Positions 1 to 8,724 of a stretch of 64,000 nt of DNA are shown here, in pieces; the first letter of the stretch is position 1, and every line of letters starts with the position of its first letter. The notes beneath the pieces were generated by a model. It ran no database searches and was not told where the DNA came from. It saw nothing but the letters and a program-made list of their open reading frames with translations. The position numbers and the translations under genes were made by a program. The DNA comes from Candidatus Methylophosphatis haderslevensis. GTDB lineage: Bacteria; Pseudomonadota; Gammaproteobacteria; Burkholderiales; Rhodocyclaceae. The stretch spans positions 682,001 through 746,000 of the forward strand of contig JADJSA010000001.1 of assembly GCA_016711925.1 (NCBI GenBank), given 5' to 3'.

Positions 1-503
1 TCGCCTATGGCGGTGCGGTAAGCCGAGTGGAAGTGTCACCGGAAATACGGGCGGAACTGTCATCCAAAGTGAATCAACTGGTTGCGCTTGCCGGACTCGT
101 CGGCCTGAACGGGATCGACTTCGTTGTCGATCGCGACGCATTTTGGGTATTGGAAGTGAACCCTCGTCCGACCGCCACTCTGGAGTTGTACGACCCGGAC
201 TTCGCCGATGGTCTGCTGGCGGCCCATGTTGCCGTTTGCCTTGGCGAACCCATCCGTCTCGAACAGGTTTGGGGTCCGGTGCGCGGTCACGCGATCGTTT
301 TCGCGCCGACCGGGTTCAGGGTGCCGCCGTACTGGCAGCCCGAAAGCTGGTGTTCCGACATTCCCTGCCCGGATGTTCCGATTGCCCCTGGCATGCCGAT
401 ATGCTCGGTTCGCGCCACAGGAAGCTCTCGCGCCGACGTGTTCGCCAAGCTTTCCGGCTATCGGGCGGCAGTCCTGGCGTCCCATGACGAGGCAATTGCA
501 TGA
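1..503 (+). CDS. ATP-grasp domain protein, C-terminal part (5' end outside window)
   Basis: The reading frame is already open at base 3, so the true start lies upstream. The visible 167 or so residues hold the end of an ATP-grasp fold: the GIDFVVD stretch followed by VLEVNPRPT, the usual metal-ligand Glu/Asn strand. The tail has little family signature. The stop overlaps the mch start by 4 bases (ATGA), so the two are translationally coupled. ATP-grasp proteins of this kind are recurrent unknowns in bacterial H4MPT clusters, probably acting as ligases in cofactor assembly. The substrate is not known from sequence. Confidence 0.85.
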   Translation, partial: AYGGAVSRVEVSPEIRAELSSKVNQLVALAGLVGLNGIDFVVDRDAFWVLEVNPRPTATLELYDPDFADGLLAAHVAVCLGEPIRLEQVWGPVRGHAIVFAPTGFRVPPYWQPESWCSDIPCPDVPIAPGMPICSVRATGSSRADVFAKLSGYRAAVLASHDEAIA

Positions 504-1501
504 CTGATCCACGACCCCTGACCCGTCCGCTCGCGGGCAAACAGGCCAGCATCAACAGCCTCGCCATGCCGCTGGTCGACAGGATGCTGCACGACCGCGA
601 TGGCCTCCGGATACGCGTCGAGGCGCTGCCTGGCGGAACCCGCATAATCGACGCCGGCATTGCCTGTCCTGGCGGACTTGAAGCCGGCCGCCGGGTTGCC
701 GAGATATGCATGGGGGGGCTCGGCGAGGTGCAACTCCTGACCGGCAGTGGTCACTGGCCGATTCAGGTATCGGTCGGCGCCTGCCATCCGGTGCTTGCCT
801 GCCTTGGCAGCCAGTACGCCGGATGGAGCCTATCCCATGGCGAAGGCAAAGGCGCCTTTCACGCACTCGGCTCCGGGCCGGGCCGCGTGCTGGCGCGCAA
901 GGAGCCGCTGTTCGAGGAACTCGGCTATGAAGACCATGGCGGTTCGACCTGCCTGGTGCTGGAGGTCGACCGCGTGCCGCCACAGGAGATTATCGACAAG
1001 GTATCGCTCGATTGCCGTGTGTCGCCCGATCGACTGACGTTTATTCTGACGCCGACCCGCAGCATCGCCGGTTGCGTGCAGATCGTCGCGCGCGTGCTCG
1101 AGGTCGCCCTGCACAAGGCTCACGCGCTGCATTTCCCGCTGGAACGTATCGTCGATGGCGCGGGCTGCGCGCCGGTTCCGCCACCTGCTCCGGATTTCGT
1201 GCAGGCGATGGGCAGGACCAACGACGCGATTCTGTTCGGCGCCTCGGTCCAGCTTTACGTTTGCGGCGATGACGACGCGGCGATGAATCTTGCGAAGAAC
1301 CTGCCCTGCACGGCATCGCGCGACTATGGCCGGCCGTTCGCCGAGATCTTCAAGAGCGTAAATTACGACTTCTACAAGATCGACCCGCAACTTTTCGCAC
1401 CGGCCGCGGTGGTGGTGACCAACATCGATAGCGGCAATACCTTCCGCGGCGGACGCCTGAATCCACAACTGCTGGCTGCATCGTTCGGAGAGGCGCCGTG
1501 A
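500..1501 (+). CDS. mch: methenyltetrahydromethanopterin cyclohydrolase
   Basis: A 333-residue protein of normal family length. It hydrolyses methenyl-H4MPT to formyl-H4MPT, the middle step of formaldehyde oxidation in methylotrophs, in the cytoplasm. The N-terminal SINSLAMPLVDRM block, the QVSVGACHPVLACLGSQYAGW segment (split here as QVSVGACHP and VLACLGSQYAGW) and the C-terminal FKSVNYDFYKIDPQLF block are characteristic of Mch. It starts with ATG inside the stop of the preceding ATP-grasp gene, and its own stop overlaps the next gene. It therefore belongs to a tight operon with the RimK-like ligase, the CitG-like protein and fae. Confidence 0.96.
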   Translation: MTDPRPLTRPLAGKQASINSLAMPLVDRMLHDRDGLRIRVEALPGGTRIIDAGIACPGGLEAGRRVAEICMGGLGEVQLLTGSGHWPIQVSVGACHPVLACLGSQYAGWSLSHGEGKGAFHALGSGPGRVLARKEPLFEELGYEDHGGSTCLVLEVDRVPPQEIIDKVSLDCRVSPDRLTFILTPTRSIAGCVQIVARVLEVALHKAHALHFPLERIVDGAGCAPVPPPAPDFVQAMGRTNDAILFGASVQLYVCGDDDAAMNLAKNLPCTASRDYGRPFAEIFKSVNYDFYKIDPQLFAPAAVVVTNIDSGNTFRGGRLNPQLLAASFGEAP

Positions 1502-2421
1502 CGCTTCGCGTAGCCATCGTAACCGACGATCCGGGCTGGCACGGTGCGCGCTTGCGCCGTGCCTTCACGGCCCGGGGAATCGACGCGCGTTACGCAAGCC
1601 TAACTGAATGCCGTCTCGATATCAGCAGCGGGACACTGCCGGTGCGGGTACCGGGTTTCGACACGGCGCTGCCCGACGCCGTGTTTGTCAGAGGTGTTCC
1701 CGGAGGCACGCTGGAGCAGGTCATCTTCCGTCTCGATGTCCTGCATGCTCTGCGCGAACTCGGCGTGCCGGTCTATAACGATGCGCGCGCCATCGAACGC
1801 AGCGTCGACAAGGCAATGACGAGTTTTCTCCTGCGGCTTCGCGGCCTGCCGACTCCGCCGACATGGGTGACGGAGAGCATCGCTGATGCCCGCGCGATCC
1901 TTCTGCGCGAAACGGCGGCCGGCCACCAGGTCGTCTCCAAGCCGCTGTTCGGCTCCCAGGGAAACGGCTTGCTCAGGATTGAAAGCGGGGGCGACGTGCC
2001 GCCTGCAGAGACGGTCAATGGCGTATGGTACCTGCAGCGCTACGTCGGTGCGCCGGACCACCGCGCAAGCTGGCAGGACTGGCGCGTACTGGTAATCGGC
2101 GGCCGGGCGGTGGCCGCGATGAAACGCCACGGCCGGAGCTGGATCAACAACGTCGCGCAGGGTGCCCGCTGCGAGGCGACGAAGCTGGACGAACCGCTGG
2201 CCCGGCTGGCAGTTGACGCCGCACGCGCAGTGGAGATGGACTACGCCGGCGTGGATATCATCCGCGACGACGAGAAGAGGCTGCAGGTTCTCGAGGTCAA
2301 CAGCATTCCTGCCTGGAAAGGGTTGCAGGCTGTGTGCGGGATCGACATTGCCCAGGCAATGGTGGACGACTTGCTCGACCGTCGCCTGCGATCCGGCAGA
2401 TCACTGGAGGCGGTATGCTGA
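1498..2421 (+). CDS. RimK-type ATP-grasp ligase of the H4MPT cluster
   Basis: A 307-residue RimK/MptN-like ATP-grasp protein. Visible features are the ATP-binding strand VVSKPLFGSQGNG (about residues 147-159), the YLQRYV hinge, and the metal-binding DIIRDD...LEVNSIPAWKG end. RimK relatives add glutamate or similar amino acids to cofactors; archaeal MptN glutamylates H4MPT. In this context a role in completing the H4MPT analogue is the best guess, but the exact substrate is inferred. The start overlaps the mch stop by 4 bases and the end overlaps the next start. Confidence 0.88.
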   Translation: MTLRVAIVTDDPGWHGARLRRAFTARGIDARYASLTECRLDISSGTLPVRVPGFDTALPDAVFVRGVPGGTLEQVIFRLDVLHALRELGVPVYNDARAIERSVDKAMTSFLLRLRGLPTPPTWVTESIADARAILLRETAAGHQVVSKPLFGSQGNGLLRIESGGDVPPAETVNGVWYLQRYVGAPDHRASWQDWRVLVIGGRAVAAMKRHGRSWINNVAQGARCEATKLDEPLARLAVDAARAVEMDYAGVDIIRDDEKRLQVLEVNSIPAWKGLQAVCGIDIAQAMVDDLLDRRLRSGRSLEAVC

Positions 2422-3383
2422 ATCACTCGCCTGCCGCAAAGCGTGTCGAGATGCCTGACCCTGCATGGCGCGCAGAAATGGCAAATCGTCTGCGGCACGC
2501 TTGCGAGATTGACGTCTTGTCGATGAAGCCCGGCAACGTCAGTATCGCCAGCCCGGGTCACGGCATGTCCGCCGACGATTTTCTTGCCTCGGCGGCAGCG
2601 ATACTCGATCCGATGACCCAACCGGGGTTGACCGTAGGCGAACGCATCCTGGCTTCGATTGCGGCGACGCGATCGGTTGTCGAGTGCAATACCAACCTTG
2701 GGATCGTTCTGCTTTGCGCGCCACTGTCGCAGGCGGCGCTGGGCGCCGCAAGCGCTCAGGCGTTTCGTCAAACACTCGACGATTGCCTCGCGCGACTGAC
2801 CGTGGACGATGCAGTCAACGCCTACTCCGCAATACGGCTGGCGCAACCGGGCGGCCTCGGCAAACGCGCCGCGCACGACGTGGCCGAGGCACCGGCGATC
2901 TCGCTGCGGGGGGCGATGATCGAGGCACGCGACGAGGATTTCATCGCCCGCCAGTATGCGAACGGGTTTGCCGAAATCCTCGCCTGCCAGCCAATCATCG
3001 ACCAGCTTCGGCGCCGCTGGAACGACGACCGTTGGGTTGCCACCGCAGTCTTCCTCGACTTGCTCGCGCGAAACCCGGACAGTCATGTCTGTCGCAAGTT
3101 TGGTCTGGAAACGGCCCTGCGCGTCAGCCACGAAGCCCTGCCCCTTTCGCAGGCAGCGCTGCAATCCGCGGAACCCGACGAACTGGTGCCGCAATTGCGC
3201 AAGTGGGATGAACAACTCAAATCAGCCGGGATCAACCCCGGCACCACCGCCGATCTGACGGTCGCGGCGATTTACGCGAGCGGCATCATGTCGATGTTCG
3301 ATCTGAAATTGACTGCCAGCGCGGCAAGCTCGCGCCCGCTGGCTAATCAACCGTGGGAGAAGTCCCGCATTCTTGCAAACTAA
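2415..3383 (+). CDS. CitG/MdcB-like (triphosphoribosyl-dephospho-CoA synthase family) C1-cluster protein
   Basis: A 322-residue all-helical protein with CitG-family motifs: the DVLSMKPGNVS block near the N-terminus, CNTNLGIVLLCAPL in the middle, and a C-terminal NPGTTADLTVAAIY block. CitG makes the triphosphoribosyl-dephospho-CoA precursor of a prosthetic group. Members in H4MPT clusters are conserved but lack an assigned reaction, and a role in pterin or furan cofactor synthesis is likely. The start was set at the ATG at 2415, which has a GGAGG ribosome site 6 bases upstream and overlaps the preceding stop. Confidence 0.88.
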   Translation: MLNHSPAAKRVEMPDPAWRAEMANRLRHACEIDVLSMKPGNVSIASPGHGMSADDFLASAAAILDPMTQPGLTVGERILASIAATRSVVECNTNLGIVLLCAPLSQAALGAASAQAFRQTLDDCLARLTVDDAVNAYSAIRLAQPGGLGKRAAHDVAEAPAISLRGAMIEARDEDFIARQYANGFAEILACQPIIDQLRRRWNDDRWVATAVFLDLLARNPDSHVCRKFGLETALRVSHEALPLSQAALQSAEPDELVPQLRKWDEQLKSAGINPGTTADLTVAAIYASGIMSMFDLKLTASAASSRPLANQPWEKSRILAN

Positions 3384-3404
3384 CCGCAATGAGGAGAGAG
3401 CAAT

Positions 3405-3914
3405 ATGGCAAAAGTAAATGGCCTGTGTGTCGGCGAGTCGCTGGTCGGCGATGGTAACGAAGTTGCGCACATCGATCTGATCATGGGACCGCGCGGCAGC
3501 GCCGCCGAAACGGCATTCGCCAACTGTCTGGTCAACAACAAGGACGGCTTCACTTCGCTGCTTGCCGTCGTCGCACCGAACCTGCTGTGCAAGCCGGCTA
3601 CCGTCATGTTCAACAAGGTTACGATCAAGGGCGCGAAGCAGGCCGTACAGATGTTCGGCCCGGCCCAGCGTGGCGTCGCAATGGCGGTGGCCGACTCGGT
3701 TGCCGATGGCACGATTCCCGCCGACGAAGCCGACAACCTGTTCATTTGCGTCGGCGTGTTCATCCACTGGATGGCCGAAGACGACAAGAAGATCCAGGAC
3801 TACAACTACCGCGCGGTCAAGGAATCGATCGCTCGTGCAGTGACCGGCACGCCGCGGGCTGCAGAAGTGACGGAAAAACGCAACTCCGTCACGCACCCGT
3901 TCGCCGCGAACTAG
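3405..3914 (+). CDS. fae: formaldehyde-activating enzyme
   Basis: A 169-residue protein matching Fae end to end. It condenses formaldehyde with H4MPT to methylene-H4MPT, detoxifying formaldehyde and feeding the C1 oxidation route. The GNEVAHIDL block carries the conserved active-site histidine (residue 22 here), and PAQRGVAMAVADSV and EKRNSVTHPFAAN are family-typical. A strong GAGGAGAGA ribosome site lies a few bases before the ATG, consistent with the very high expression usual for Fae. A rho-independent terminator follows at once, making fae the last gene of the operon. Confidence 0.98.
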   Translation: MAKVNGLCVGESLVGDGNEVAHIDLIMGPRGSAAETAFANCLVNNKDGFTSLLAVVAPNLLCKPATVMFNKVTIKGAKQAVQMFGPAQRGVAMAVADSVADGTIPADEADNLFICVGVFIHWMAEDDKKIQDYNYRAVKESIARAVTGTPRAAEVTEKRNSVTHPFAAN

Positions 3915-3918
3915 GCGT

Positions 3919-3960
3919 GTGGGGCGCCCCGTCTTTTGCGTGGCGCCCCCGTTTTCTTTG
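3919..3960 (+). terminator. rho-independent terminator after fae
   Basis: An 8-bp perfect GC stem (GGGGCGCC at 3921-3928 pairing with GGCGCCCC at 3942-3949) encloses a 13-base loop and is followed by CGTTTTCTTT. It lies 7 bases after the fae stop and ends the mch-fae operon. It may also serve weakly for the convergent HisA-like gene. Confidence 0.9.
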
Positions 3961-4035
3961 CCCGTGCATCGCCACATCTAATCAATCGTGTTCAAGTCTT
4001 CGCCCCGCCAGGACGCGCGGCCGGGCGGGATCGAT

Positions 4036-4749
4036 TCATGACCGCGGAATGTCGCCCCCGAGCCGCTTGACGTAGGCGGAAAGGCTCCCATCGTGCAAGC
4101 TGGTCGCAAGCAACGCCCCACTTGCCCCGGCCTGGCAGGCCGCATCGAGGTCGGCCTCGTTGCGCAGCCCACCCGCAGCGTAGATCCGGCGCGACGGTGC
4201 CGCTTTGCGAAGATTGCGAATCAGTTGCAGATCGGGGCCAAGCGAGCTGCCGACGAGATCCAGATTCATCGCCAGCACGCGCGTCGGCCAGGCTTCGGGC
4301 GAATCGAGCAATGGTTTGGGTCCGAGAAAGGCCGAGCGGCGGAAATCGAGGGACAGAACGTAATCGTCCCCGCCGCTGCACAAGCGATCGACCAATACAC
4401 AATCGTGCAGCGACTCGCTCCCTATGACGATGGAGCCACAGCCCTCGGCGCGAAATCGATCAACATCCTGGATATTGCTGATTCCCGCGTCGATCCAGAG
4501 ATCGCAGCCCGGCGCTGCCCGAGCGATCGCGCGCAACGCTGCGGCATTTGTGCCTCGCCGCTGTATCGCATCCAGATCGGCAACGTAAATGGCCTCGAAG
4601 CGATGCAGGGCGATCAAGGCTGCTGCAACTGTCGCCGGATCCGACCCTTCGCAGAGCCTCGACTTTATCGAGGCGTACTTCGCACGCTCCCCGCGTCGCG
4701 CGTGGACGACCTGCCCGCCGAGCAGATCGATGACTGCGATCAGTTTCAT
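4036..4749 (-). CDS. HisA/HisF-related TIM-barrel protein
   Basis: A 237-residue barrel related to HisA/HisF. It starts MKLIAVIDLLGGQVVHA, has the phosphate-binding ends IDAGISN and YAAGGLRN, and a GALLATSLHDG terminus. The protein recurs in H4MPT/methylofuran clusters outside histidine operons, so a role in cofactor synthesis is likely. The reaction is not assigned. It is divergent from the next gene with only 20 bases between the start codons. Confidence 0.85.
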   Translation of the reverse strand: MKLIAVIDLLGGQVVHARRGERAKYASIKSRLCEGSDPATVAAALIALHRFEAIYVADLDAIQRRGTNAAALRAIARAAPGCDLWIDAGISNIQDVDRFRAEGCGSIVIGSESLHDCVLVDRLCSGGDDYVLSLDFRRSAFLGPKPLLDSPEAWPTRVLAMNLDLVGSSLGPDLQLIRNLRKAAPSRRIYAAGGLRNEADLDAACQAGASGALLATSLHDGSLSAYVKRLGGDIPRS

Positions 4750-4769
4750 TGGTCAGTCGGGTGCAGAGG

Positions 4770-5783
4770 ATGAAAGTGTTCGCCTACGAGTTTATCACCG
4801 GCGGCGGCCTGCTTCACGATCCATTGCCGCAGTCGCTTGCCATCGAAGGCGACATGATGGTCAACGCACTCCTGGACGATCTGACCCGCATACCCGGTAT
4901 CGAAGCAATGGTGAGCCGCGATCCGCGGCTGGCGTTTGGAACTACCGGGATCGGATGCATTTGTCCTCACGACGGTGAAGATCCGTTCGTTGCGTTCGCG
5001 CGCGGCGTCAGCCTGTGCGATGCGGTGTGGCCGATTGCGCCCGAGACCGGGGGAGTCCTTGAAGAACTGAGCCGGATCGTCGTCGAGAAAGGCCGCCTGC
5101 TGCTCGGAAGCCATCCCGACGCGGTTGCCGTTGCCGCCAGCAAGTCGCGAACCATCGAGGTTCTCGAACAAGCCGGTGTAGCTTGCGTGCCCGTCTTTAC
5201 CGATCCGGCCCGCGTGACGCCGATCCCCGGCCCATGGGTCATCAAGCCTGACGACGGCGCCGGGTGCGCCGACGCATCGGTCGTATCGTCCTGGCAGGAT
5301 GCCCGCGGATGGCTGGACGCCCGCGTTGGCGAGGGATTCATTGCCCAACCCTGGTGCGACGGCGCTTCGATCAGCCTGTCCATGCTTTGCCACGACGGCA
5401 ACTCCATGTTGCTCTCATGCAATCAGCAACACGTCCGGCGCCGCGATTCCCGTCTCGAACTGGAAGGGATCACCGTAAACGCTTTCAAGGATACCTTGGG
5501 CACATTTGCCGATCTCGCACAGCGCATTGGCATGGTCATGCCTGGACTGTTCGGCTACGTCGGAGTCGATCTGGTAGCGACCGAGGCCGGACCCCTGGTA
5601 CTCGAAATCAATCCGCGACTGACGACATCGTACTGCGGCTTGCGCGAAGCGCTCGGACTCAACCCTGCCGAGCTGATCATTTCCGCCACGCGCAAGGGAG
5701 GCTGGCTGTCGACGGCGCTCCCCGAACCGGCGGGTGCGCCCCGCGCCGTCCGCGTCGACCTGCTTTCGCGGCATGTCCACTGA
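4770..5783 (+). CDS. ATP-grasp ligase, MfnD-like (tyramine-glutamate ligase family)
   Basis: A 337-residue ATP-grasp protein beginning MKVFAYEFITGGG. The ATP-binding WVIKPDDGAGC and metal-binding VLEINPRLTTSYCGLREALG motifs are present. The N-terminal FEFITGGG-type block and the C-terminal end resemble MfnD, which joins tyramine and glutamate in methanofuran synthesis. Neighbouring MfnF-, MfnE- and MfnB-like genes support assignment to methylofuran synthesis. The start was chosen at the ATG at 4770, preceded by AGAGG. The end overlaps the next gene by 11 bases. Confidence 0.85.
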   Translation: MKVFAYEFITGGGLLHDPLPQSLAIEGDMMVNALLDDLTRIPGIEAMVSRDPRLAFGTTGIGCICPHDGEDPFVAFARGVSLCDAVWPIAPETGGVLEELSRIVVEKGRLLLGSHPDAVAVAASKSRTIEVLEQAGVACVPVFTDPARVTPIPGPWVIKPDDGAGCADASVVSSWQDARGWLDARVGEGFIAQPWCDGASISLSMLCHDGNSMLLSCNQQHVRRRDSRLELEGITVNAFKDTLGTFADLAQRIGMVMPGLFGYVGVDLVATEAGPLVLEINPRLTTSYCGLREALGLNPAELIISATRKGGWLSTALPEPAGAPRAVRVDLLSRHVH

Positions 5784-6807
5784 GCCACGAGTTGGCTGGG
5801 ACGTTGGCGGCGCCCATCTCAAGGCCGCGCGCGTCTCAGGCGACGGAAAGGTCGAGCGCGCCATCCAGATACCCTGCGCGCTCTGGCAGGGCCTCGGTCG
5901 GCTGCGCGCGTCGATGGACGCCGCCCTGAGCGAAATCGGTCCGGCGCGCGACCATGCCATTACCATGAGCGGAGAACTTGCCGATCTGTTTGCCAACCGC
6001 CAGCAAGGCGTTGCCGCGATCTTGGGCACAATGTCCGATTGCCTGCCCCAGACCCGATTGCACGTCTACGCTGGCGCGGCCGGATTCCTCGGACCGGGCG
6101 ACGCGCTGGTGCAGCATGGGCGTGTCGCTTCGGCCAACTGGCGGGCCACCGCAGAGCTTGTCGCCACCCGGATTCCGGCGGCAATCGTGTTTGACATCGG
6201 CAGCACCACGACCGATATCGTCCCAATAGCCGATTCGCGCGTTTGCGCCCGCGGCTCCGACGATGCGAGCCGCCTCACTTCCGAGGAACTGCTCTACCTC
6301 GGCGTCACTCGCACTCCGTTGATGGCCCTTGCGCCGCGCTGGCCGTTTGACGGCGAATGGACCGGGATATGCAACGAGCACTTCGCGACCACTGCCGACG
6401 TCTATCGATTGACCGGCGATCTGCCGCCAGGCGCCGACCAGCACGCGAGCGCCGACAACGGTCCAAAGACGGTCGACGCTTCGGCACGCCGGCTCGCCCG
6501 CATGGTCGGGCTGGACCGCGAAAGCGCCACGCTGGACGCCTGGGTGCGCCTCGCCGGCTGGCTCAAGGCAACGCAGATCGCACGTACCGAGGCAGTGATG
6601 GCGCGCATCCTTTCCGCGCGAGGGCTCGATCCCGGCGTGCCGCTGGTGGGCGCTGGCGCAGGAAGATTCCTGGTGCGGGATATCGCCCGGCGCAGCGGCC
6701 GACAGTACATTGACTTTGCCGACATGCTCGGCTGTCCGGTCGATGCTGAGTGGATGGCGGACTGTGCACCGGCGGTCTCCGTTGCCTTGCTTTCACTTCG
6801 CATTTAG
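5773..6807 (+). CDS. H4MPT-linked C1 transfer pathway protein, MfnF-like (ASKHA fold)
   Basis: A 344-residue protein with the hydantoinase/oxoprolinase-type actin-like ATPase fold. Phosphate-1 loop VGWDVGGAHLKAA and phosphate-2 loop VFDIGSTTTDIVPI are both visible, as is the C-terminal LVGAGAGRFLVRDIA adenosine-contact segment. The family is annotated as an H4MPT-linked C1 transfer protein, and the archaeal member MfnF couples the furan and tyramine-glutamate halves of methanofuran. It overlaps MfnD upstream and lies 11 bases before MfnE, in one operon. Confidence 0.88.
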   Translation: MSTEPRVGWDVGGAHLKAARVSGDGKVERAIQIPCALWQGLGRLRASMDAALSEIGPARDHAITMSGELADLFANRQQGVAAILGTMSDCLPQTRLHVYAGAAGFLGPGDALVQHGRVASANWRATAELVATRIPAAIVFDIGSTTTDIVPIADSRVCARGSDDASRLTSEELLYLGVTRTPLMALAPRWPFDGEWTGICNEHFATTADVYRLTGDLPPGADQHASADNGPKTVDASARRLARMVGLDRESATLDAWVRLAGWLKATQIARTEAVMARILSARGLDPGVPLVGAGAGRFLVRDIARRSGRQYIDFADMLGCPVDAEWMADCAPAVSVALLSLRI

Positions 6808-6818
6808 CGAACAGCGCC

Positions 6819-7427
6819 ATGTGGCTGGTCAAACTCGGTGGCAGTCTTTCCTACGATCCGTGCGTTCGGGCGTGGCTCGACGCGCTCGCCTCAATGGGAG
6901 GCGGTCGGGTGATCGTCGTGCCGGGCGGCGGCCCGTTTGCCGATCTGGTCCGCGACGCGCAACAGCATTGGGAATTCGATGACGAAGCGGCTCACCGCAT
7001 GGCGCTCCACGCCATGCAGCAGAACGCGCTGCTGCTTGCCGCACTGTGTCCGGCACTCATGCCGGTCGAAACCGAGTCGGACATGCGCGTTGTGCTGTCG
7101 CGTGGAAGAACCGCGCTCTGGCTGCCGCTGTCGATGACGCTCGACGATCCCACGCTTGAAGCGACTTGGAGCGTGTCTTCCGACAGCATCGCCGCCTGGC
7201 TGGCCCACCGCTTGAATGCCGAACGACTGATCCTGGTGAAATCCTGCCGCCTGCCGCAGACCCCGTTTGACGCCGGTGATCTTAGTCTGGCCGGGATTGT
7301 CGATCGCGCCTTCCCAAAGTTTACTCGTGAGGCTTGCTTCGACACGGTACTGCTGGAGAAGAATCAAGTCGACGCGCTGCAGGAGTTGCTGTTGGGCGAA
7401 CGACCTGCGCCGAGTTCCAGAGACTAA
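6819..7427 (+). CDS. amino-acid-kinase-family protein, MfnE-like
   Basis: A 202-residue short amino acid kinase starting MWLVKLGGSL, with the glycine-rich VIVVPGGGPFADLVRD loop and the SDSIAAWLAHRL helix. MfnE phosphorylates the aminomethylfuran-phosphate intermediate to a diphosphate before coupling by MfnF. The small size and the position directly after the MfnF-like gene favour this role. The stop overlaps the convergent mfnB-like gene by 4 bases, so no room exists for a separate terminator. Confidence 0.85.
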   Translation: MWLVKLGGSLSYDPCVRAWLDALASMGGGRVIVVPGGGPFADLVRDAQQHWEFDDEAAHRMALHAMQQNALLLAALCPALMPVETESDMRVVLSRGRTALWLPLSMTLDDPTLEATWSVSSDSIAAWLAHRLNAERLILVKSCRLPQTPFDAGDLSLAGIVDRAFPKFTREACFDTVLLEKNQVDALQELLLGERPAPSSRD

Positions 7428-8152
7428 CCAGCCGGTACCAGAGCGCCGACACGCGCGGGGCGCGCGGCCGTGCCGTCGATCGTCTGCCGCAGGAGCGCAA
7501 CCCGCCCGGCATCCAGTTCTCCGCCCCGCCGGCTCTCTATGCACGCCGCACCGCGAAAGCCCAGATAGTCCGGCGCGAGCGTGGCCAAGTGTGAAGTATC
7601 CTCGCGGCGCAGCGAGCCGGCGAGTCCGCAGATCAAGCCGTTCCCCTTTGCCGAGGCGATGAATTCGCCCAACCCAAAGACATCCACATGGTCGAGCAGG
7701 CGCCCGACTCCTTTGACGGCCGTATCGAGCATGACGCCTGCAAACCCGGCGGATGATGCCGCGGTTACCGCGTCGCCCTCGGGCATGGCATCGGCGAACA
7801 GCACCGCGATCAGCGGAACCTTGACTGCCACCGGCGCCAACGCGCATATCACGCCGCAAACATCAGCGCGCGGCGCAGGCATGAAGCCGATCTTGACGTA
7901 ATCGACCCCTGTTGAGGCGGTGCGTCGGGCGGCTTGAGCCAGGATCGCGGCGTCGGCCGGGAGGTCACCGACCGTCGCGCTGGTTGTCCGACAACCGGCA
8001 ATCGCCTTGACAATATCGCGCGCCACCCGAGAATCGACGGCACCCAGCGCACCGGCGTCGGGCTCCTTGAGGTCGATCAGGTCGGCACCGGCCGCCAGCG
8101 CGACGCGCGCTTCGATCACATCGCGGACGCTGATCAACAGGCGCGGACTCAC
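7424..8152 (-). CDS. (5-formylfuran-3-yl)methyl phosphate synthase, MfnB-like
   Basis: A 242-residue TIM-barrel protein of the MfnB (DUF556) family. Key segments are LLISVRDVIEA, LIDLKEPDAGALGAV with the catalytic Lys, DYVKIGFM, and PLIAVLFAD. MfnB condenses two triose phosphates into the furan precursor of methanofuran. Its presence beside MfnD/E/F homologues argues that this organism makes the methylofuran carrier used by the formyltransferase/hydrolase complex. The start overlaps the DUF447 stop by 4 bases. Confidence 0.92.
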   Translation of the reverse strand: MSPRLLISVRDVIEARVALAAGADLIDLKEPDAGALGAVDSRVARDIVKAIAGCRTTSATVGDLPADAAILAQAARRTASTGVDYVKIGFMPAPRADVCGVICALAPVAVKVPLIAVLFADAMPEGDAVTAASSAGFAGVMLDTAVKGVGRLLDHVDVFGLGEFIASAKGNGLICGLAGSLRREDTSHLATLAPDYLGFRGAACIESRRGGELDAGRVALLRQTIDGTAARPARVGALVPAG

Positions 8153-8724
8153 GCGCCCTCCCCCGGCATCGATGCGCCGCGGTGTCTGTCAATCCTGTCC
8201 ATCAACCAGCCCCACGCCTCGCGCTCGGCGGGGCCGGCGGTCTTGTCGATCGCGATCCGCAGGTACTCGCGCTCGGCATCTATCTTGTCGGGTGACAACA
8301 TATGCAAACGGCTGACCAGGATTGCCGCCTCGATGACCGCCGCCTGCGCGCGATTGAAGCCGCGAAATGGCGCGTGCGACCGCTGCGCGACGACGCGGCA
8401 AAATACCCGCGGCCTCAGTTCATCATCCTCCACACGAACCACCTCGAGTTCGCGATGGGTCAGCGCGCCATCGAGACGCGGTGTGCCGACCTGCTCCGAG
8501 GCGGTGAGCGGCCAAGCGCGCCGCCCGGTCAGACAGCCAGCGAACACCCGCACATCGTCGGTGAAATTCACCGTGGCACAGCGAGTCGCCAGCAGGTTAT
8601 CCAACGTGGTCGATGGCCGGAATGGCGCCAGAACGGTGAGGCCATCCTGTTCCCGAATGCCGAGCGGCGTAATGTGCTTTTCGCCAGCCGCCGATCGGGT
8701 CACGACAATCGTCTCGAAGATCAT
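8149..8724 (-). CDS. DUF447 domain protein of the C1 cluster
   Basis: A 191-residue protein of the DUF447 family, with MIFETIVVTR at the start, HITPLGIRE, and STTLDNLLATRCATVNFTDDV (here read as two blocks STTLDNLL and CATVNFTDD). The fold resembles flavin-reductase split barrels, but no function is established. The family is found in archaea and in bacteria with H4MPT genes. I chose the start at 8724 because homology begins there; a longer upstream reading would run deep into the next gene. It is coupled to both neighbours by 4-base overlaps. Confidence 0.82.
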   Translation of the reverse strand: MIFETIVVTRSAAGEKHITPLGIREQDGLTVLAPFRPSTTLDNLLATRCATVNFTDDVRVFAGCLTGRRAWPLTASEQVGTPRLDGALTHRELEVVRVEDDELRPRVFCRVVAQRSHAPFRGFNRAQAAVIEAAILVSRLHMLSPDKIDAEREYLRIAIDKTAGPAEREAWGWLMDRIDRHRGASMPGEGA

